The translations under genes were made by a program, and so were the position numbers. 64,000 bases of DNA, taken from an uncultured Blautia sp. (lineage in GTDB: Bacteria > Bacillota > Clostridia > Lachnospirales > Lachnospiraceae). The stretch spans positions 1 through 64,000 of the forward strand of contig UQCM01000010.1 of assembly GCA_900539525.1 (NCBI GenBank), written 5' to 3'. Within the stretch, counting starts at the first letter, position 1, and every line of letters starts with the position of its first letter. The notes beneath the pieces were generated by a model that did no database searches, was not told the DNA's origin, and was given only the letters and a program-made list of their open reading frames with translations. Below are positions 38,820-46,932 of the stretch, piece after piece.

Positions 38820-39454
38820 TTGCATCCACATCCGTCATCGCAGCTGCAGGTTGCAGGATTATCAAAGGACAGGTTAAAGGCATAAAAATTCTTGCTGTCC
38901 AGTTCTTCCTGTACAGTGCGAAGTGCTTCACCAAAACGCTGGAAATGAACGATCTCACGGGCTCTTAAAAAACGAATGGGGTCTGCTATTTCAGGCATAT
39001 TTTTCACGACACGCAAAATGTTGTCATAGGTGCTCCGTGCTTTCTGTTCTGCTGCCAGATTTTCAAACAGGTCTGTAACAGGATCTCCCTTTGACTGGAG
39101 TTCACAGGCGTTGACAGGAATACCTCCGGCGGATTGAGGCCATATGCCGACAGTATGGTCAATATAATAAGGACCGAAGCCGGATTTTTCAATTTCTTCC
39201 ATTGAAAGATCTTTCGTGAGCTGATGAACGATAGTGGAAACCATCTCCAGATGTGCAAGTTCCTCGGTACCAACATCATTTAATACACCCGCGGCTTTTC
39301 GATTCGGCATGGTGAACCGCTGCGAGAGATAGCGCAGGGAGGCATTGATTTCACCGTCGGGACCGCCATATTGGCTCATGATAAACTGGGCAATTTTTGC
39401 ATTTGGGGTTGTAATGTTTACCGGATATTGAAGTCGCTTTTCATAATTCCACAT
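38816..39454 (-). CDS. cotJC: Manganese catalase-like spore coat protein CotJC
   Basis: This 212-residue di-manganese catalase of the CotJC group has a ferritin-like bundle with ligand motifs EINASLRYLSQ, GTEELAHLEMV and EQKARSTYDNILR...REIVHFQRFGEAL. It ends with a Cys-rich tail CSCDDGCGCK that is extra to the catalase fold and could bind metal or cross-link in the coat. It starts 3 bases after cotJB and overlaps the SOD gene. CotJC is made in the mother cell and placed in the coat of Bacillus spores. Confidence 0.94.
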   Translation of the reverse strand: MWNYEKRLQYPVNITTPNAKIAQFIMSQYGGPDGEINASLRYLSQRFTMPNRKAAGVLNDVGTEELAHLEMVSTIVHQLTKDLSMEEIEKSGFGPYYIDHTVGIWPQSAGGIPVNACELQSKGDPVTDLFENLAAEQKARSTYDNILRVVKNMPEIADPIRFLRAREIVHFQRFGEALRTVQEELDSKNFYAFNLSFDNPATCSCDDGCGCK

Positions 39455-39457
39455 AAG

Positions 39458-39973
39458 TTAGCAGGAACCTCCTTCCCAGGGCCATGGCTGCATTACCCAT
39501 TCCCATGAATCACTGTCGGCATCATTTGCCGTATCTATGGTCAGTGGACCGTAATGCTTTGCATAATCACGAAGTGCTTCCTTACGCATTGCGACATGCT
39601 TTTGATAGTATTCCATAGCTTCCTGATCGCAGGGATGTGTGTCAAGATAAAGAGAAATGTCGTTTACAGCAAAGCTTACTTCATTTATATACTGAAGCAT
39701 CTGAGAACGTGAGAGCCTGGGCTTTTCTTTACAGCTGCAGGATGGTTCCTTTTTTTCCATACAGCAGGAATCCTTTTTCTGACAGCGTTCTTCCTTTCGC
39801 TCCTCCTTACAAGGTTCCTGCTTCATTTTACATGACATTGGTCTGGAATTGTCTGTCCTGTATCCTCTGGAGGAGTTTTCCTCCATATAACGTGGCTGGG
39901 GATATCGTGGCGGCTGATAACAGGGATTCATCATTTGATGCTGTTGATGATAGGGACACATGCATCGATTCAT
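39458..39973 (-). CDS. cotJB: Spore coat protein CotJB with Cys-rich N-terminal extension
   Basis: The C-terminal 80 residues are the CotJB domain (QMLQYINEVSFAVNDISLYLDTHP ... YYQKHVAMRKEALRDYAKHYGPL, ending WVMQPWPWEGG). About 90 residues before it are an unusual extension rich in Cys, Lys, Glu, Pro and Tyr (CYQPPRYPQPRY, KEERCQKKDSCCMEKKEPSCSC). The Bacillus protein lacks this. AGGAGG precedes ATG 39973, which overlaps the cotJA stop (ATGA). The extension suggests disulfide or metal cross-linking in the coat. Confidence 0.9.
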   Translation of the reverse strand: MNRCMCPYHQQHQMMNPCYQPPRYPQPRYMEENSSRGYRTDNSRPMSCKMKQEPCKEERKEERCQKKDSCCMEKKEPSCSCKEKPRLSRSQMLQYINEVSFAVNDISLYLDTHPCDQEAMEYYQKHVAMRKEALRDYAKHYGPLTIDTANDADSDSWEWVMQPWPWEGGSC

Positions 39974-40161
39974 CCGCAAAACCTCCTTCCACAGAATGGT
40001 TTACAAAGTTCAGGGAAAATAGTGCCAACCTGAAGAGCCTTACTGCGGTCAAAAGTTTTGTGAAATGACTGCCACGGAACATATCCCATGGCAAGAGGCG
40101 CATTGTCACAATATTGATCAGAGCAGGAATCCTGACAGGTTTTTGTTTCACAGTCTTTCAT
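39970..40161 (-). CDS. cotJA: Spore coat-associated protein CotJA
   Basis: This 63-residue protein matches the CotJA family: PLAMGYVPWQSFHKTF then ALQVGTIFPELCKPFCG. The N-terminus adds Cys residues (CETKTCQDSC). It is first in the cotJA-cotJB-cotJC-sod operon, overlapping cotJB by four bases. A mother-cell sigma-E or sigma-K promoter is expected upstream, but no clear match was found. Confidence 0.92.
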   Translation of the reverse strand: MKDCETKTCQDSCSDQYCDNAPLAMGYVPWQSFHKTFDRSKALQVGTIFPELCKPFCGRRFCG

Positions 40162-40264
40162 AAGAAACCCCTTTCAAATCATTTTTCCGTATTATTTTAT
40201 GAAAGAAAGCATATTTGGTGAAACCATTCTATAAAGGTGTGAAAAACGAAGAACAACCTTTGTA

Positions 40265-40293
40265 TTTCATTTTCGCAGGAAATGTGTTATGAT
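40265..40293 (+). promoter_or_regulatory. Promoter of the ftsW/rodA-feoAB operon
   Basis: TTTCAT and TATGAT are 17 bases apart, about 45 bases before the first start codon. No Fur box was recognised. Confidence 0.45.
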
Positions 40294-40338
40294 AGTCCAC
40301 AGGAAATTAGAAAGTGTCATATATATAGGAGTCTTGAT

Positions 40339-41568
40339 ATGAGTCAGAAGAAAAAGAAGAGAGGTAAACGAAAAACAAAGCTGTTAAAACCGCAGTATTA
40401 TGACTATAATCTGCTTGCAAGTGTCATTCTGCTTACATGCTTTGGACTGATCATGCTTTACAGCACAAGTGCCTATCGTGCGCAGATGGATTTTGGAAAC
40501 GATATGTTTTATTTTAGGAAGCAGGCGGCAATCAGTGCAGTCTGTCTCGTGGGCCTGCTCTTTTTTTCGCAGGTTGATTATCATTACTATGCGAAGCTGG
40601 CCCCGTTTCTGTACGTAGTGGCAAATATCCTGTTATTTCTGACAAAATTCATCGGGCGTAATATCAAAGGAGCAACCAGATGGATCTATATCGGGCCGAT
40701 TTCCTTTCAGCCTGCAGAGCTTGGAAAGCTGGCCATAATACTGATGATGCCTGTAGTAATTGTGAAGATGGGGAAAAATATGAAAGGAATCAAAGCACCA
40801 TGCATTGTAGGAGGCTTTGGGGCTCTCACATCCTTTCTGACGTTCGTATTTACGGATAATTTAAGTACTGCGATTATCATAGCGGGTATTACTGCGATAT
40901 TGATCCTTGTATCTCATCCGACAGCGCAAAAATGGGTGCTGCCGGGAATCGCAGCGCTTGCCGTGGCCATTCTGGGGATTCGTTCCTATGTGGCTTCTAT
41001 AGGAGCTACGGATGACTTCCGGTTTAACCGTATTCTTGTATGGATCAATCCGGAGGCCTATGCGTCGAGGGGTGGTTATCAGATTATGCAGGCACTTTAC
41101 GCAATCGGATCCGGAGGCTTTTTTGGGAAAGGTCTTGGCAACAGTGCACAGAAGCTGGAAGCGGTGCCGGAGGCACAGAATGATATGATCTTTTCAATTG
41201 TATGTGAGGAACTGGGGATCTTTGGTGCAGCGATGCTGACCATCATGTTTGTTTTTCTGCTGTACCGGCTGATGTTTATTGCCCAGAATGCGCCGGATCT
41301 TCTGGGATCTCTGATTGCCACTGGAATCTTTTCACACATTGCTCTGCAGGTTGTGCTGAATATTGCCGTCGTTATCAATCTGATACCGACTACAGGAATC
41401 ACACTTCCGTTCGTCAGCTACGGTGGCACATCCATTGTGTTCCTGATGGCGGAAATGACCCTGGCGCTGAGTGTTTCCTCACAGATAAAGTTTCGGGAAA
41501 CAAATGCAGTGTCGGGGTCTCAGAAGGATCATGAGTTACAGCAGCTTAGAAAAAGGAGAAAAGGATGA
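40339..41568 (+). CDS. FtsW/RodA/SpoVE family peptidoglycan polymerase
   Basis: This 409-residue SEDS glycosyltransferase polymerises lipid II, with about ten membrane segments. Family blocks are ATRWIYIGPISFQPAELGKLAIILM, RFNRILVWINPEAYASRGGYQIMQALYAIGSGGFFGKGLG and PTTGITLPFVSYGGTS. FtsW versus RodA or SpoVE cannot be settled without a tree; PEAQNDMIFSIVCEELG fits the FtsW/SpoVE side. AGGAG precedes ATG 40339, and the longer frame to 40282 is rejected. The last codons overlap feoA (ATGA), so a wall polymerase and iron uptake genes share an operon. Confidence 0.92.
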   Translation: MSQKKKKRGKRKTKLLKPQYYDYNLLASVILLTCFGLIMLYSTSAYRAQMDFGNDMFYFRKQAAISAVCLVGLLFFSQVDYHYYAKLAPFLYVVANILLFLTKFIGRNIKGATRWIYIGPISFQPAELGKLAIILMMPVVIVKMGKNMKGIKAPCIVGGFGALTSFLTFVFTDNLSTAIIIAGITAILILVSHPTAQKWVLPGIAALAVAILGIRSYVASIGATDDFRFNRILVWINPEAYASRGGYQIMQALYAIGSGGFFGKGLGNSAQKLEAVPEAQNDMIFSIVCEELGIFGAAMLTIMFVFLLYRLMFIAQNAPDLLGSLIATGIFSHIALQVVLNIAVVINLIPTTGITLPFVSYGGTSIVFLMAEMTLALSVSSQIKFRETNAVSGSQKDHELQQLRKRRKG

Positions 41569-41804
41569 CATTATACGAGGGACAAACCGGAAAGAATTAC
41601 GAGGTAACAGGGCTTAAGCTGTCAGATCCTGTTATGCGCCGTCTGGAGGCACTTGGTATTTTTGAAGGTACAAAGATTCATATATTAAATAAGAAGAAAA
41701 AGGGTGCTGTCATCATCAAAGCCAGAGGAGCCAGATGGGCGCTGGGAGGTGAGATGGCACAGGGAATCGAGGTAAAGGAGTACACAGATGAAGAAGTCCA
41801 TTAA
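41565..41804 (+). CDS. feoA: Ferrous iron transport protein A
   Basis: This 79-residue SH3-like protein of the FeoA family (VTGLKLSDPVMRRLEALGIFEGTKI, GGEMAQGIEV) acts at the cytoplasmic side of FeoB. It overlaps the end of the ftsW/rodA gene by four bases and feoB by 17. Confidence 0.93.
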   Translation: MTLYEGQTGKNYEVTGLKLSDPVMRRLEALGIFEGTKIHILNKKKKGAVIIKARGARWALGGEMAQGIEVKEYTDEEVH

Positions 41805-43770
41805 TGTAGCATTTGTAGGAAATCCAAACTGTGGAAAAACTACATTATTTAACGCTTATACAGGAGCAAACCTTAAGGTTGCAAACTGGCCGGGCGTAAC
41901 CGTGGAAAGGAAGGAAGGAGAGACATCCTATAAAGGGCAGCGGATCAAACTGGTAGATACACCGGGGATTTACAGCCTGACGTCCTATTCTATTGAAGAG
42001 AAAGTTACGCGAAAATGCATCATGGAAGAAGACATCGATGTAATTGTTAATATCGTGGACGCATCGGCAATGGAGCGGAATCTTTATCTGACGACACAGC
42101 TTCTGGAGATGGGAAAGCCGGTGATCCTTGCCCTGAATATGATGGATATCGTGGAAGAGAGAGGGATGGAGATCGATCTTCATCGTCTTCCGGAGCTTCT
42201 GGGAGGCATTCCGGTGGTGCCGGTATCCGCCAGAAAGCGTACGGGACTGGATGTGCTGATGCATGCGGTAAAGCATCATTATGAAGAAGGTGTACATGAC
42301 CGGGTGATTGTATACAGTCAGGAGATCGAAGAGTGGATTCAGAGGCTGGAGGAGCAGCTTTTCTTCCATAAGGAAGAGAATGTACGATGGAAAGCGATAA
42401 AGCTCCTTGAAAATGATGAGGAACTTGTAAAGAGATATGCAGGATATGATCTGAAACTTCCGAAAGAAAACTTTGAAAAGAAGATTATTAATCAGAAATA
42501 TGATTACATAGAGGAAGTCATGGAGGAATGCCTGTTTTATAAAAGTGAAAAGTCGGCAAACACAGACAGGATCGATGCTGTACTCACACATCGGGTGTGG
42601 GGTGTCCCCGTTTTTCTCGGGATCATGGCTCTGGTGTTCTTTCTGACGTTTTTCGTCGGGGATGCCATGAAGGGTGTTTTTGAGATCGGACTGGATTTCG
42701 TCTCACAGGCAGCCGGTCAATTGCTTACTGAACTTCATACGGCTGACTGGCTGATTTCCCTGATCGTGGACGGTATTATTGCCGGCGTGGGTGGAATTCT
42801 GACTTTTCTGCCGAATATTTTTATTCTGTTCCTGGCGCTGGCCATCCTGGAGGACAGTGGATATATGGCACGTGTTGCGTACATCATGGATGGAATCATG
42901 GGGAAGGTGGGACTCAGTGGAAAGGCATTTCTTCCAATGATTCTGGGATTTGGCTGCACGGTACCGGCTGTTATGGCAACCAGGGCTTTAGAGAGGGAAG
43001 AAGACCGCAGAAAAACGATCTTTATTACTCCATACATGTCCTGTTCTGCAAGGCTTCCGATTTATGTTTTATTTTCTGATATGTTTTTTGGAAAATATGC
43101 CATGGTGGCAGCATTCTCCATGTATGTGATCGGAATGCTCATGGCGATTGTCATTGCTCTGGTGACGAACCGTCTGAACAGAAATAAAAGCAGTCAGTCG
43201 CTTCTGATCGAACTGCCCGAGTATAAAACACCGAATGGCCGCACGATCCGGATTTATGTATGGGAGAAAGTAAAGGATTATCTGACAAAGGCGGGAACAA
43301 CGATTTTTGTAGCATCGATCATCATCTGGTTTATCTTAAACTTTAATCAGAAGGGGATGGTAACAGATATTTCTCAGAGCTTTGGGGCAATGATCGGAAG
43401 GTGCCTGGTACCTGTACTTGTTCCGGCGGGACTCGGTATGTGGCAGATTGTTGTGGCACTGATTTCCGGACTTTCCGCAAAAGAGGTGGTTGTTTCAAGC
43501 TTTGCCGTATTGTTTGGTGTCGGCAATGCCAATTCAGCGGCAGGTATGGGTAAGATTGTGCAGAATCTGGCAGAGGGAGGATTTGGCCCGTTAAATGCCT
43601 ATGCTCTGATGGTATTTTGTCTTCTGTATATTCCGTGTGCGGCTGCCATAGGTACCATTAAAAAGGAAACAAACTCATGGAGATATACGGTGGGACTGAT
43701 GATATTCCAGCTTCTCCTGGCATGGATGGCGGCGGTGGCCGTATATCAGCTGGGAGGTCTGTTATACTAG
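41788..43770 (+). CDS. feoB: Ferrous iron transport protein B
   Basis: FeoB is the GTPase-coupled Fe(II) importer. The 660-residue protein has an N-terminal G domain (GNPNCGKTTLFNAYTG, VDTPGIYSL, NMMD), a GDI domain and a membrane part with two Gate regions, including LGFGCTVPAVMATRALE and the later GLSAKEVVVSSFAVLFG. The cysteine in GCTVP and the early gate Cys (MSCSARLPIY) are present. It follows feoA and precedes a Cys-rich Feo peptide. Confidence 0.96.
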   Translation: MKKSINVAFVGNPNCGKTTLFNAYTGANLKVANWPGVTVERKEGETSYKGQRIKLVDTPGIYSLTSYSIEEKVTRKCIMEEDIDVIVNIVDASAMERNLYLTTQLLEMGKPVILALNMMDIVEERGMEIDLHRLPELLGGIPVVPVSARKRTGLDVLMHAVKHHYEEGVHDRVIVYSQEIEEWIQRLEEQLFFHKEENVRWKAIKLLENDEELVKRYAGYDLKLPKENFEKKIINQKYDYIEEVMEECLFYKSEKSANTDRIDAVLTHRVWGVPVFLGIMALVFFLTFFVGDAMKGVFEIGLDFVSQAAGQLLTELHTADWLISLIVDGIIAGVGGILTFLPNIFILFLALAILEDSGYMARVAYIMDGIMGKVGLSGKAFLPMILGFGCTVPAVMATRALEREEDRRKTIFITPYMSCSARLPIYVLFSDMFFGKYAMVAAFSMYVIGMLMAIVIALVTNRLNRNKSSQSLLIELPEYKTPNGRTIRIYVWEKVKDYLTKAGTTIFVASIIIWFILNFNQKGMVTDISQSFGAMIGRCLVPVLVPAGLGMWQIVVALISGLSAKEVVVSSFAVLFGVGNANSAAGMGKIVQNLAEGGFGPLNAYALMVFCLLYIPCAAAIGTIKKETNSWRYTVGLMIFQLLLAWMAAVAVYQLGGLLY

Positions 43771-43843
43771 TGCAACCCGCCTGTGTGATCGGGAAAGCAG
43801 GAAGCCCGAAAACATTCGAAATCCGAGACAGGGGGAAAATGAT

Positions 43844-44005
43844 ATGATAGCTTCAATAGTAATAGGAACACTCATATTTGCATATGCAGGATATGTGATA
43901 TTCAGAAAGGTGAGAGAATGGAAAGCAGGAAGATTCTGCAGCTGTGGCTGTGAATCATGTCAGATGAAGTGCTACGGGAGGAAACAGGATGGAGGGAATC
44001 AGTAA
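43844..44005 (+). CDS. FeoB-associated Cys-rich membrane protein
   Basis: This 53-residue protein has one N-terminal membrane helix (MIASIVIGTLIFAYAGYVIF), a basic stretch, then CSCGCESCQMKC. This is the layout of the FeoB-associated Cys-rich family found after feoB in Firmicutes; such peptides may handle Fe(II) or seal the transporter. A GGGGG-AAAATGAT site precedes the ATG. Its end overlaps the next gene by 17 bases. Confidence 0.82.
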   Translation: MIASIVIGTLIFAYAGYVIFRKVREWKAGRFCSCGCESCQMKCYGRKQDGGNQ

Positions 44006-45482
44006 AAAAATATATCTGGAGCTGGAACCGCCGACGGAGGAGGATAGTCGTTCGGGTCAGGCACGTATTATGGATGCTCTGAAAGAGAGAGGTCTGGATA
44101 CCGTCATGGATATCCGTGTGATGAGAAAGCTCTATCCTCTCTGTGAAGATGCGGACTGGAAGGTTACTGTATCTCTGGCCTGGGACGGATATCGCTGGGT
44201 GATGACAGATCTGGAGGCGGGAGATACCGGAAAACGTCATTTCGGGCTGGCGACGGATCTGGGAAGTACGACGGTGGTTACGCGGCTCATCAACTGCGAG
44301 ACAGGAGATGTCATAGCAGAGGCGAATCATTACAATCGCCAGATTTCTTATGGAACAGATATTCTGACCCGAATTTTCTACTGCAAGGACCATGAGGAAG
44401 CGAGAGAGAGGATGCGGCAGGCAGCTGTCGATACGATCCTGGAGAATCTGAAAGAGCTGGAAGAAAAGTCGGGGATCCGTGCTGAGGAATGTATCCAGAT
44501 GGCTGTTTCAGGAAATACGACAATGATACATTTCTTGATCGGGCTGGATGCGTTCTGCGTATTTTCTACACCGTATGCGGTCCGTGTGGACAGGCCGGGC
44601 TTTCTGAAAGGAACGGATCTGGGGATACCGGTAAATGGGTATGTATTTTGTTATCCCGGAAAGTCAAATTATCTCGGTGGCGATATCACCAGCGGGCTGA
44701 TCGCAACGAAAATGTACCGGGAAGAGAATCTGTGTGTCTTTTTTGACATCGGCACGAACGGAGAGCTGGTTGTGGGAAACCGTGATTTTCTGCTGTGTGG
44801 TGCAGGAGCTGCGGGACCGGCCCTTGAGGGCGGTGTGGTGAAGACGGGAATGCGTGCAGTTGAGGGCGCAGTAGACCGGGTTCATATCAAACATGGTGTT
44901 TTTTACAATCATGTCATCGGCGAAGGAAAGGCTGCGGGAATCTGCGGTTCCGGAATCGTGGATCTGCTGGCAGAGCTTTACCTGAACGGCTGGATCGACC
45001 TCCGGGGCAGGTTCGATCCTGAGAAAAGTCAGCTGATAAGGAAAACAGAGGACGGTTATGCAGTGGAATACGAACCCGGATTGCTGTTTTACCAGGGGGA
45101 TATTGATGAATTTCTGAGAACGAAGGCAGCTGCGTATACCATGGTTGAATATATACTGCGTGAATCCGGGATTTCCATGGATGAGATATCAAAGTTTTAT
45201 GTATCAGGAGCTTTTGGAAAGCATATTTCGAAAGAGTCTGCCGTGACGATTGGAATGTATCCGGATATTGACAGAGAACGTCTGCTCAGTCCCGGGAATT
45301 CGTCTCTGGATGGTGCAGTGGCGGTACTTCTGGACCGGAGTGTTCTGGATGATATTGATCGCATTCTGGAGAAGATGATCTATATTCAGTTTGGTGCTGT
45401 GGATGATTTTCTCCACATGATGGTAGCGGCTCAGGCCATCCCGCATACAGATCTGGAGCGGTTTCCCTCTGTGAAAAAATGA
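43989..45482 (+). CDS. ASKHA-domain protein (RACo-like, DUF4445) without ferredoxin domain
   Basis: The 497-residue protein matches the part of reductive activators of corrinoid proteins that follows the 2Fe-2S domain. It begins KKIYLELEPPTEEDSRSGQARIMDAL. The ATPase-type motifs follow: FGLATDLGSTTVV, AVSGNTTMIHFLIG, CVFFDIGTNGELV, CGAGAAGPALEGG and GICGSGIVDLLAELY. The approximately 90-residue N-terminal ferredoxin of RACo is absent, so the electron source must lie elsewhere or the function differs. GGGAGGAAACAGG precedes the ATG. No corrinoid protein or methyltransferase is near. Confidence 0.82.
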   Translation: MEGISKKIYLELEPPTEEDSRSGQARIMDALKERGLDTVMDIRVMRKLYPLCEDADWKVTVSLAWDGYRWVMTDLEAGDTGKRHFGLATDLGSTTVVTRLINCETGDVIAEANHYNRQISYGTDILTRIFYCKDHEEARERMRQAAVDTILENLKELEEKSGIRAEECIQMAVSGNTTMIHFLIGLDAFCVFSTPYAVRVDRPGFLKGTDLGIPVNGYVFCYPGKSNYLGGDITSGLIATKMYREENLCVFFDIGTNGELVVGNRDFLLCGAGAAGPALEGGVVKTGMRAVEGAVDRVHIKHGVFYNHVIGEGKAAGICGSGIVDLLAELYLNGWIDLRGRFDPEKSQLIRKTEDGYAVEYEPGLLFYQGDIDEFLRTKAAAYTMVEYILRESGISMDEISKFYVSGAFGKHISKESAVTIGMYPDIDRERLLSPGNSSLDGAVAVLLDRSVLDDIDRILEKMIYIQFGAVDDFLHMMVAAQAIPHTDLERFPSVKK

Positions 45483-45533
45483 GCCAGGGGTCAAAAGTAC
45501 TTTCTTATGTCCATTTGTCCCTTGGCTCATCAA
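45481..45533. repeat. Repeat, short copy combining families C and E
   Basis: GAGCCAGGGGTCAAAAGTAC at the left and ATGTCCATTTGTCCC with TTGGCTCAT at the right. The right end equals that of the full family C copy at 33865, the left end resembles family E. It sits between the ASKHA stop codon and the fab promoter. Confidence 0.6.
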
Positions 45534-45541
45534 AATTATGC

Positions 45542-45570
45542 TTGACAGCTGTTAAATACTGCTATATACT
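45542..45570 (+). promoter_or_regulatory. Promoter of the fatty-acid synthesis operon
   Basis: TTGACA is followed after 17 bases by TATACT, close to consensus. Confidence 0.75.
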
Positions 45571-45582
45571 TTGAAAGTCAAA
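45570..45582 (+). promoter_or_regulatory. FabT-like operator of the fab operon
   Basis: TTTGAAAGTCAAA is a perfect TTTGA-N3-TCAAA palindrome, the geometry of FabT boxes of Streptococcus and Enterococcus. It lies at the transcription start. A half site (ATTTGAAAAACAAAAT) follows. No fabT gene is seen in the window. Confidence 0.5.
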
Positions 45583-45618
45583 ACATTTGAAAAACAAAAT
45601 AAAAGGAGAATAGATACG

Positions 45619-45852
45619 ATGTTAGAGAAAATGAAAGAAATGATTGCAGACCAGTTAAATTGTGAGGCAGAGCAGATTACAGAAGCTACTTCTTTTAAGG
45701 AAGATCTTGGTGCAGATTCCCTGGACCTGTTTGAGATGGTTATGGCTATGGAGGATGAGTTTTCTGTAGAGATTCCTTCAGAAGATCTGGAAAAACTGAC
45801 AACCGTAGGAGCTGTAATGGAATATCTGCAGGCTAAAGGTGTGGAGGCGTAA
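45619..45852 (+). CDS. acpP: Acyl carrier protein
   Basis: This 77-residue ACP carries growing acyl chains on the phosphopantetheine of S34 in LGADSLDLFEMVMAMEDEF. AAAAGGAG precedes ATG 45619; the longer frame is rejected because it covers the promoter. It is first of the fab operon, 11 bases ahead of fabK. Confidence 0.97.
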   Translation: MLEKMKEMIADQLNCEAEQITEATSFKEDLGADSLDLFEMVMAMEDEFSVEIPSEDLEKLTTVGAVMEYLQAKGVEA

Positions 45853-45863
45853 GGAATCAGAGT

Positions 45864-46784
45864 ATGAAGACAAGAGTGACAGAGCTTCTGGGAATTGAAA
45901 AACCGATCATCCAGGGCGGCATGGCATGGGTGGCAGAGCACAGGTTGGCTGCCGCCGTGTCAGAGGCAGGCGGCTTTGGAATCATTGGGGCAGCGAGTGC
46001 ACCGGCAGAGGTCATCAGAGAAGAAATACGAAAAGCAAAAGAGCTGACGGATAAGCCTTTTGGTGTAAATGTCATGCTGCTGAGTCCCTATGCAGAGGAA
46101 GTGGCGCATGTAGTGGCAGAGGAAGGTGTCAGAGCAGTCACAACCGGTGCCGGAAATCCTGAAAAATACATGGAACTCTGGAAAAATGCAGGGATCCGTG
46201 TGATCCCGGTGGTAGCATCCGTGGCGCTGGCGAAAAGGATGGAACGCTATGGAGCCGATGCAGTGGTGGCAGAAGGCATGGAATCCGGAGGACATATTGG
46301 CTCACAGACTACGATGACCCTCGTTCCTCAGGTGGTAGATGCGGTGGAAATACCGGTGATCGCAGCAGGCGGTATTGCTGATGGAAGAGGCTTTGCAGCA
46401 GCCATGATGCTTGGTGCAGAAGCCGTTCAGATGGGAACACGATTTGTGGCTGCAAAAGAGTCCATTGTTCATCCGAATTATAAAGAGCGCATCATGAAAG
46501 CGAAGGATATTGATTCTGAGGTAACAGGAACTACGACAGGGCATCCGGTTCGCTGTCTGAGAAATCAGATGACAAGGGAGTACCTGAGAATGGAAAAAGA
46601 AGGTGTTGCCTTTGAGGAACTGGAGAAATTGACCCTGGGATCACTTAGAAAAGCAGTGATGGAAGGCGATGTAAAATACGGAACCGTTATGGCGGGACAG
46701 AGTGCCGGACTTGTGAAAAAGGAGCAGAGCTGCCGGGAGATCATAGATGAGATCCTCGCAGAGGCAGGACATCTTTTAAAATGA
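45864..46784 (+). CDS. fabK: Enoyl-[acyl-carrier-protein] reductase II (FabK)
   Basis: FabK is the FMN-dependent enoyl-ACP reductase that replaces FabI in many Firmicutes. The 306-residue TIM barrel has KPIIQGGMAWVAEHRLAAAVSEAGGFGIIG, GMESGGHIGSQTTMTLVPQVVDAV and AAGGIADGRGFAAAMMLGAEAVQMGTRF, typical of true FabK. It lies directly after the ACP gene. Confidence 0.95.
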   Translation: MKTRVTELLGIEKPIIQGGMAWVAEHRLAAAVSEAGGFGIIGAASAPAEVIREEIRKAKELTDKPFGVNVMLLSPYAEEVAHVVAEEGVRAVTTGAGNPEKYMELWKNAGIRVIPVVASVALAKRMERYGADAVVAEGMESGGHIGSQTTMTLVPQVVDAVEIPVIAAGGIADGRGFAAAMMLGAEAVQMGTRFVAAKESIVHPNYKERIMKAKDIDSEVTGTTTGHPVRCLRNQMTREYLRMEKEGVAFEELEKLTLGSLRKAVMEGDVKYGTVMAGQSAGLVKKEQSCREIIDEILAEAGHLLK

Positions 46785-46885
46785 GTATGCAGCAAAGCAA
46801 AATGCGAATGTTTTCGTCGGTTTTGAGAGTGCGAAGCACGGAAAAATCGACGTAAGGCTCATTTGTCGGGCAACTCATAGAGTAC
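46783..46885. mobile_element. Repeat family C, reversed partial copy inside the fab operon
   Basis: ATGCGAATGTTTTCGTCGG through GCTCATTTGTCGGGCAACTCAT is the reverse complement of the left half of the copy at 33672. The hairpin GTGCGAAGCAC and the flanking arms are retained. It separates fabK from fabD. Confidence 0.7.
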
Positions 46886-46932
46886 GATGTTGGGGTCAAA
46901 AGTATCTGAACAGGAGAGAAACAGGAGGATTT

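Noticed and set aside
40162..40260. Sigma-E promoter for cotJA
   Set aside because: AT-rich candidates such as AAATATG and CATAAAAT are present but with wrong spacing, so no call was made.
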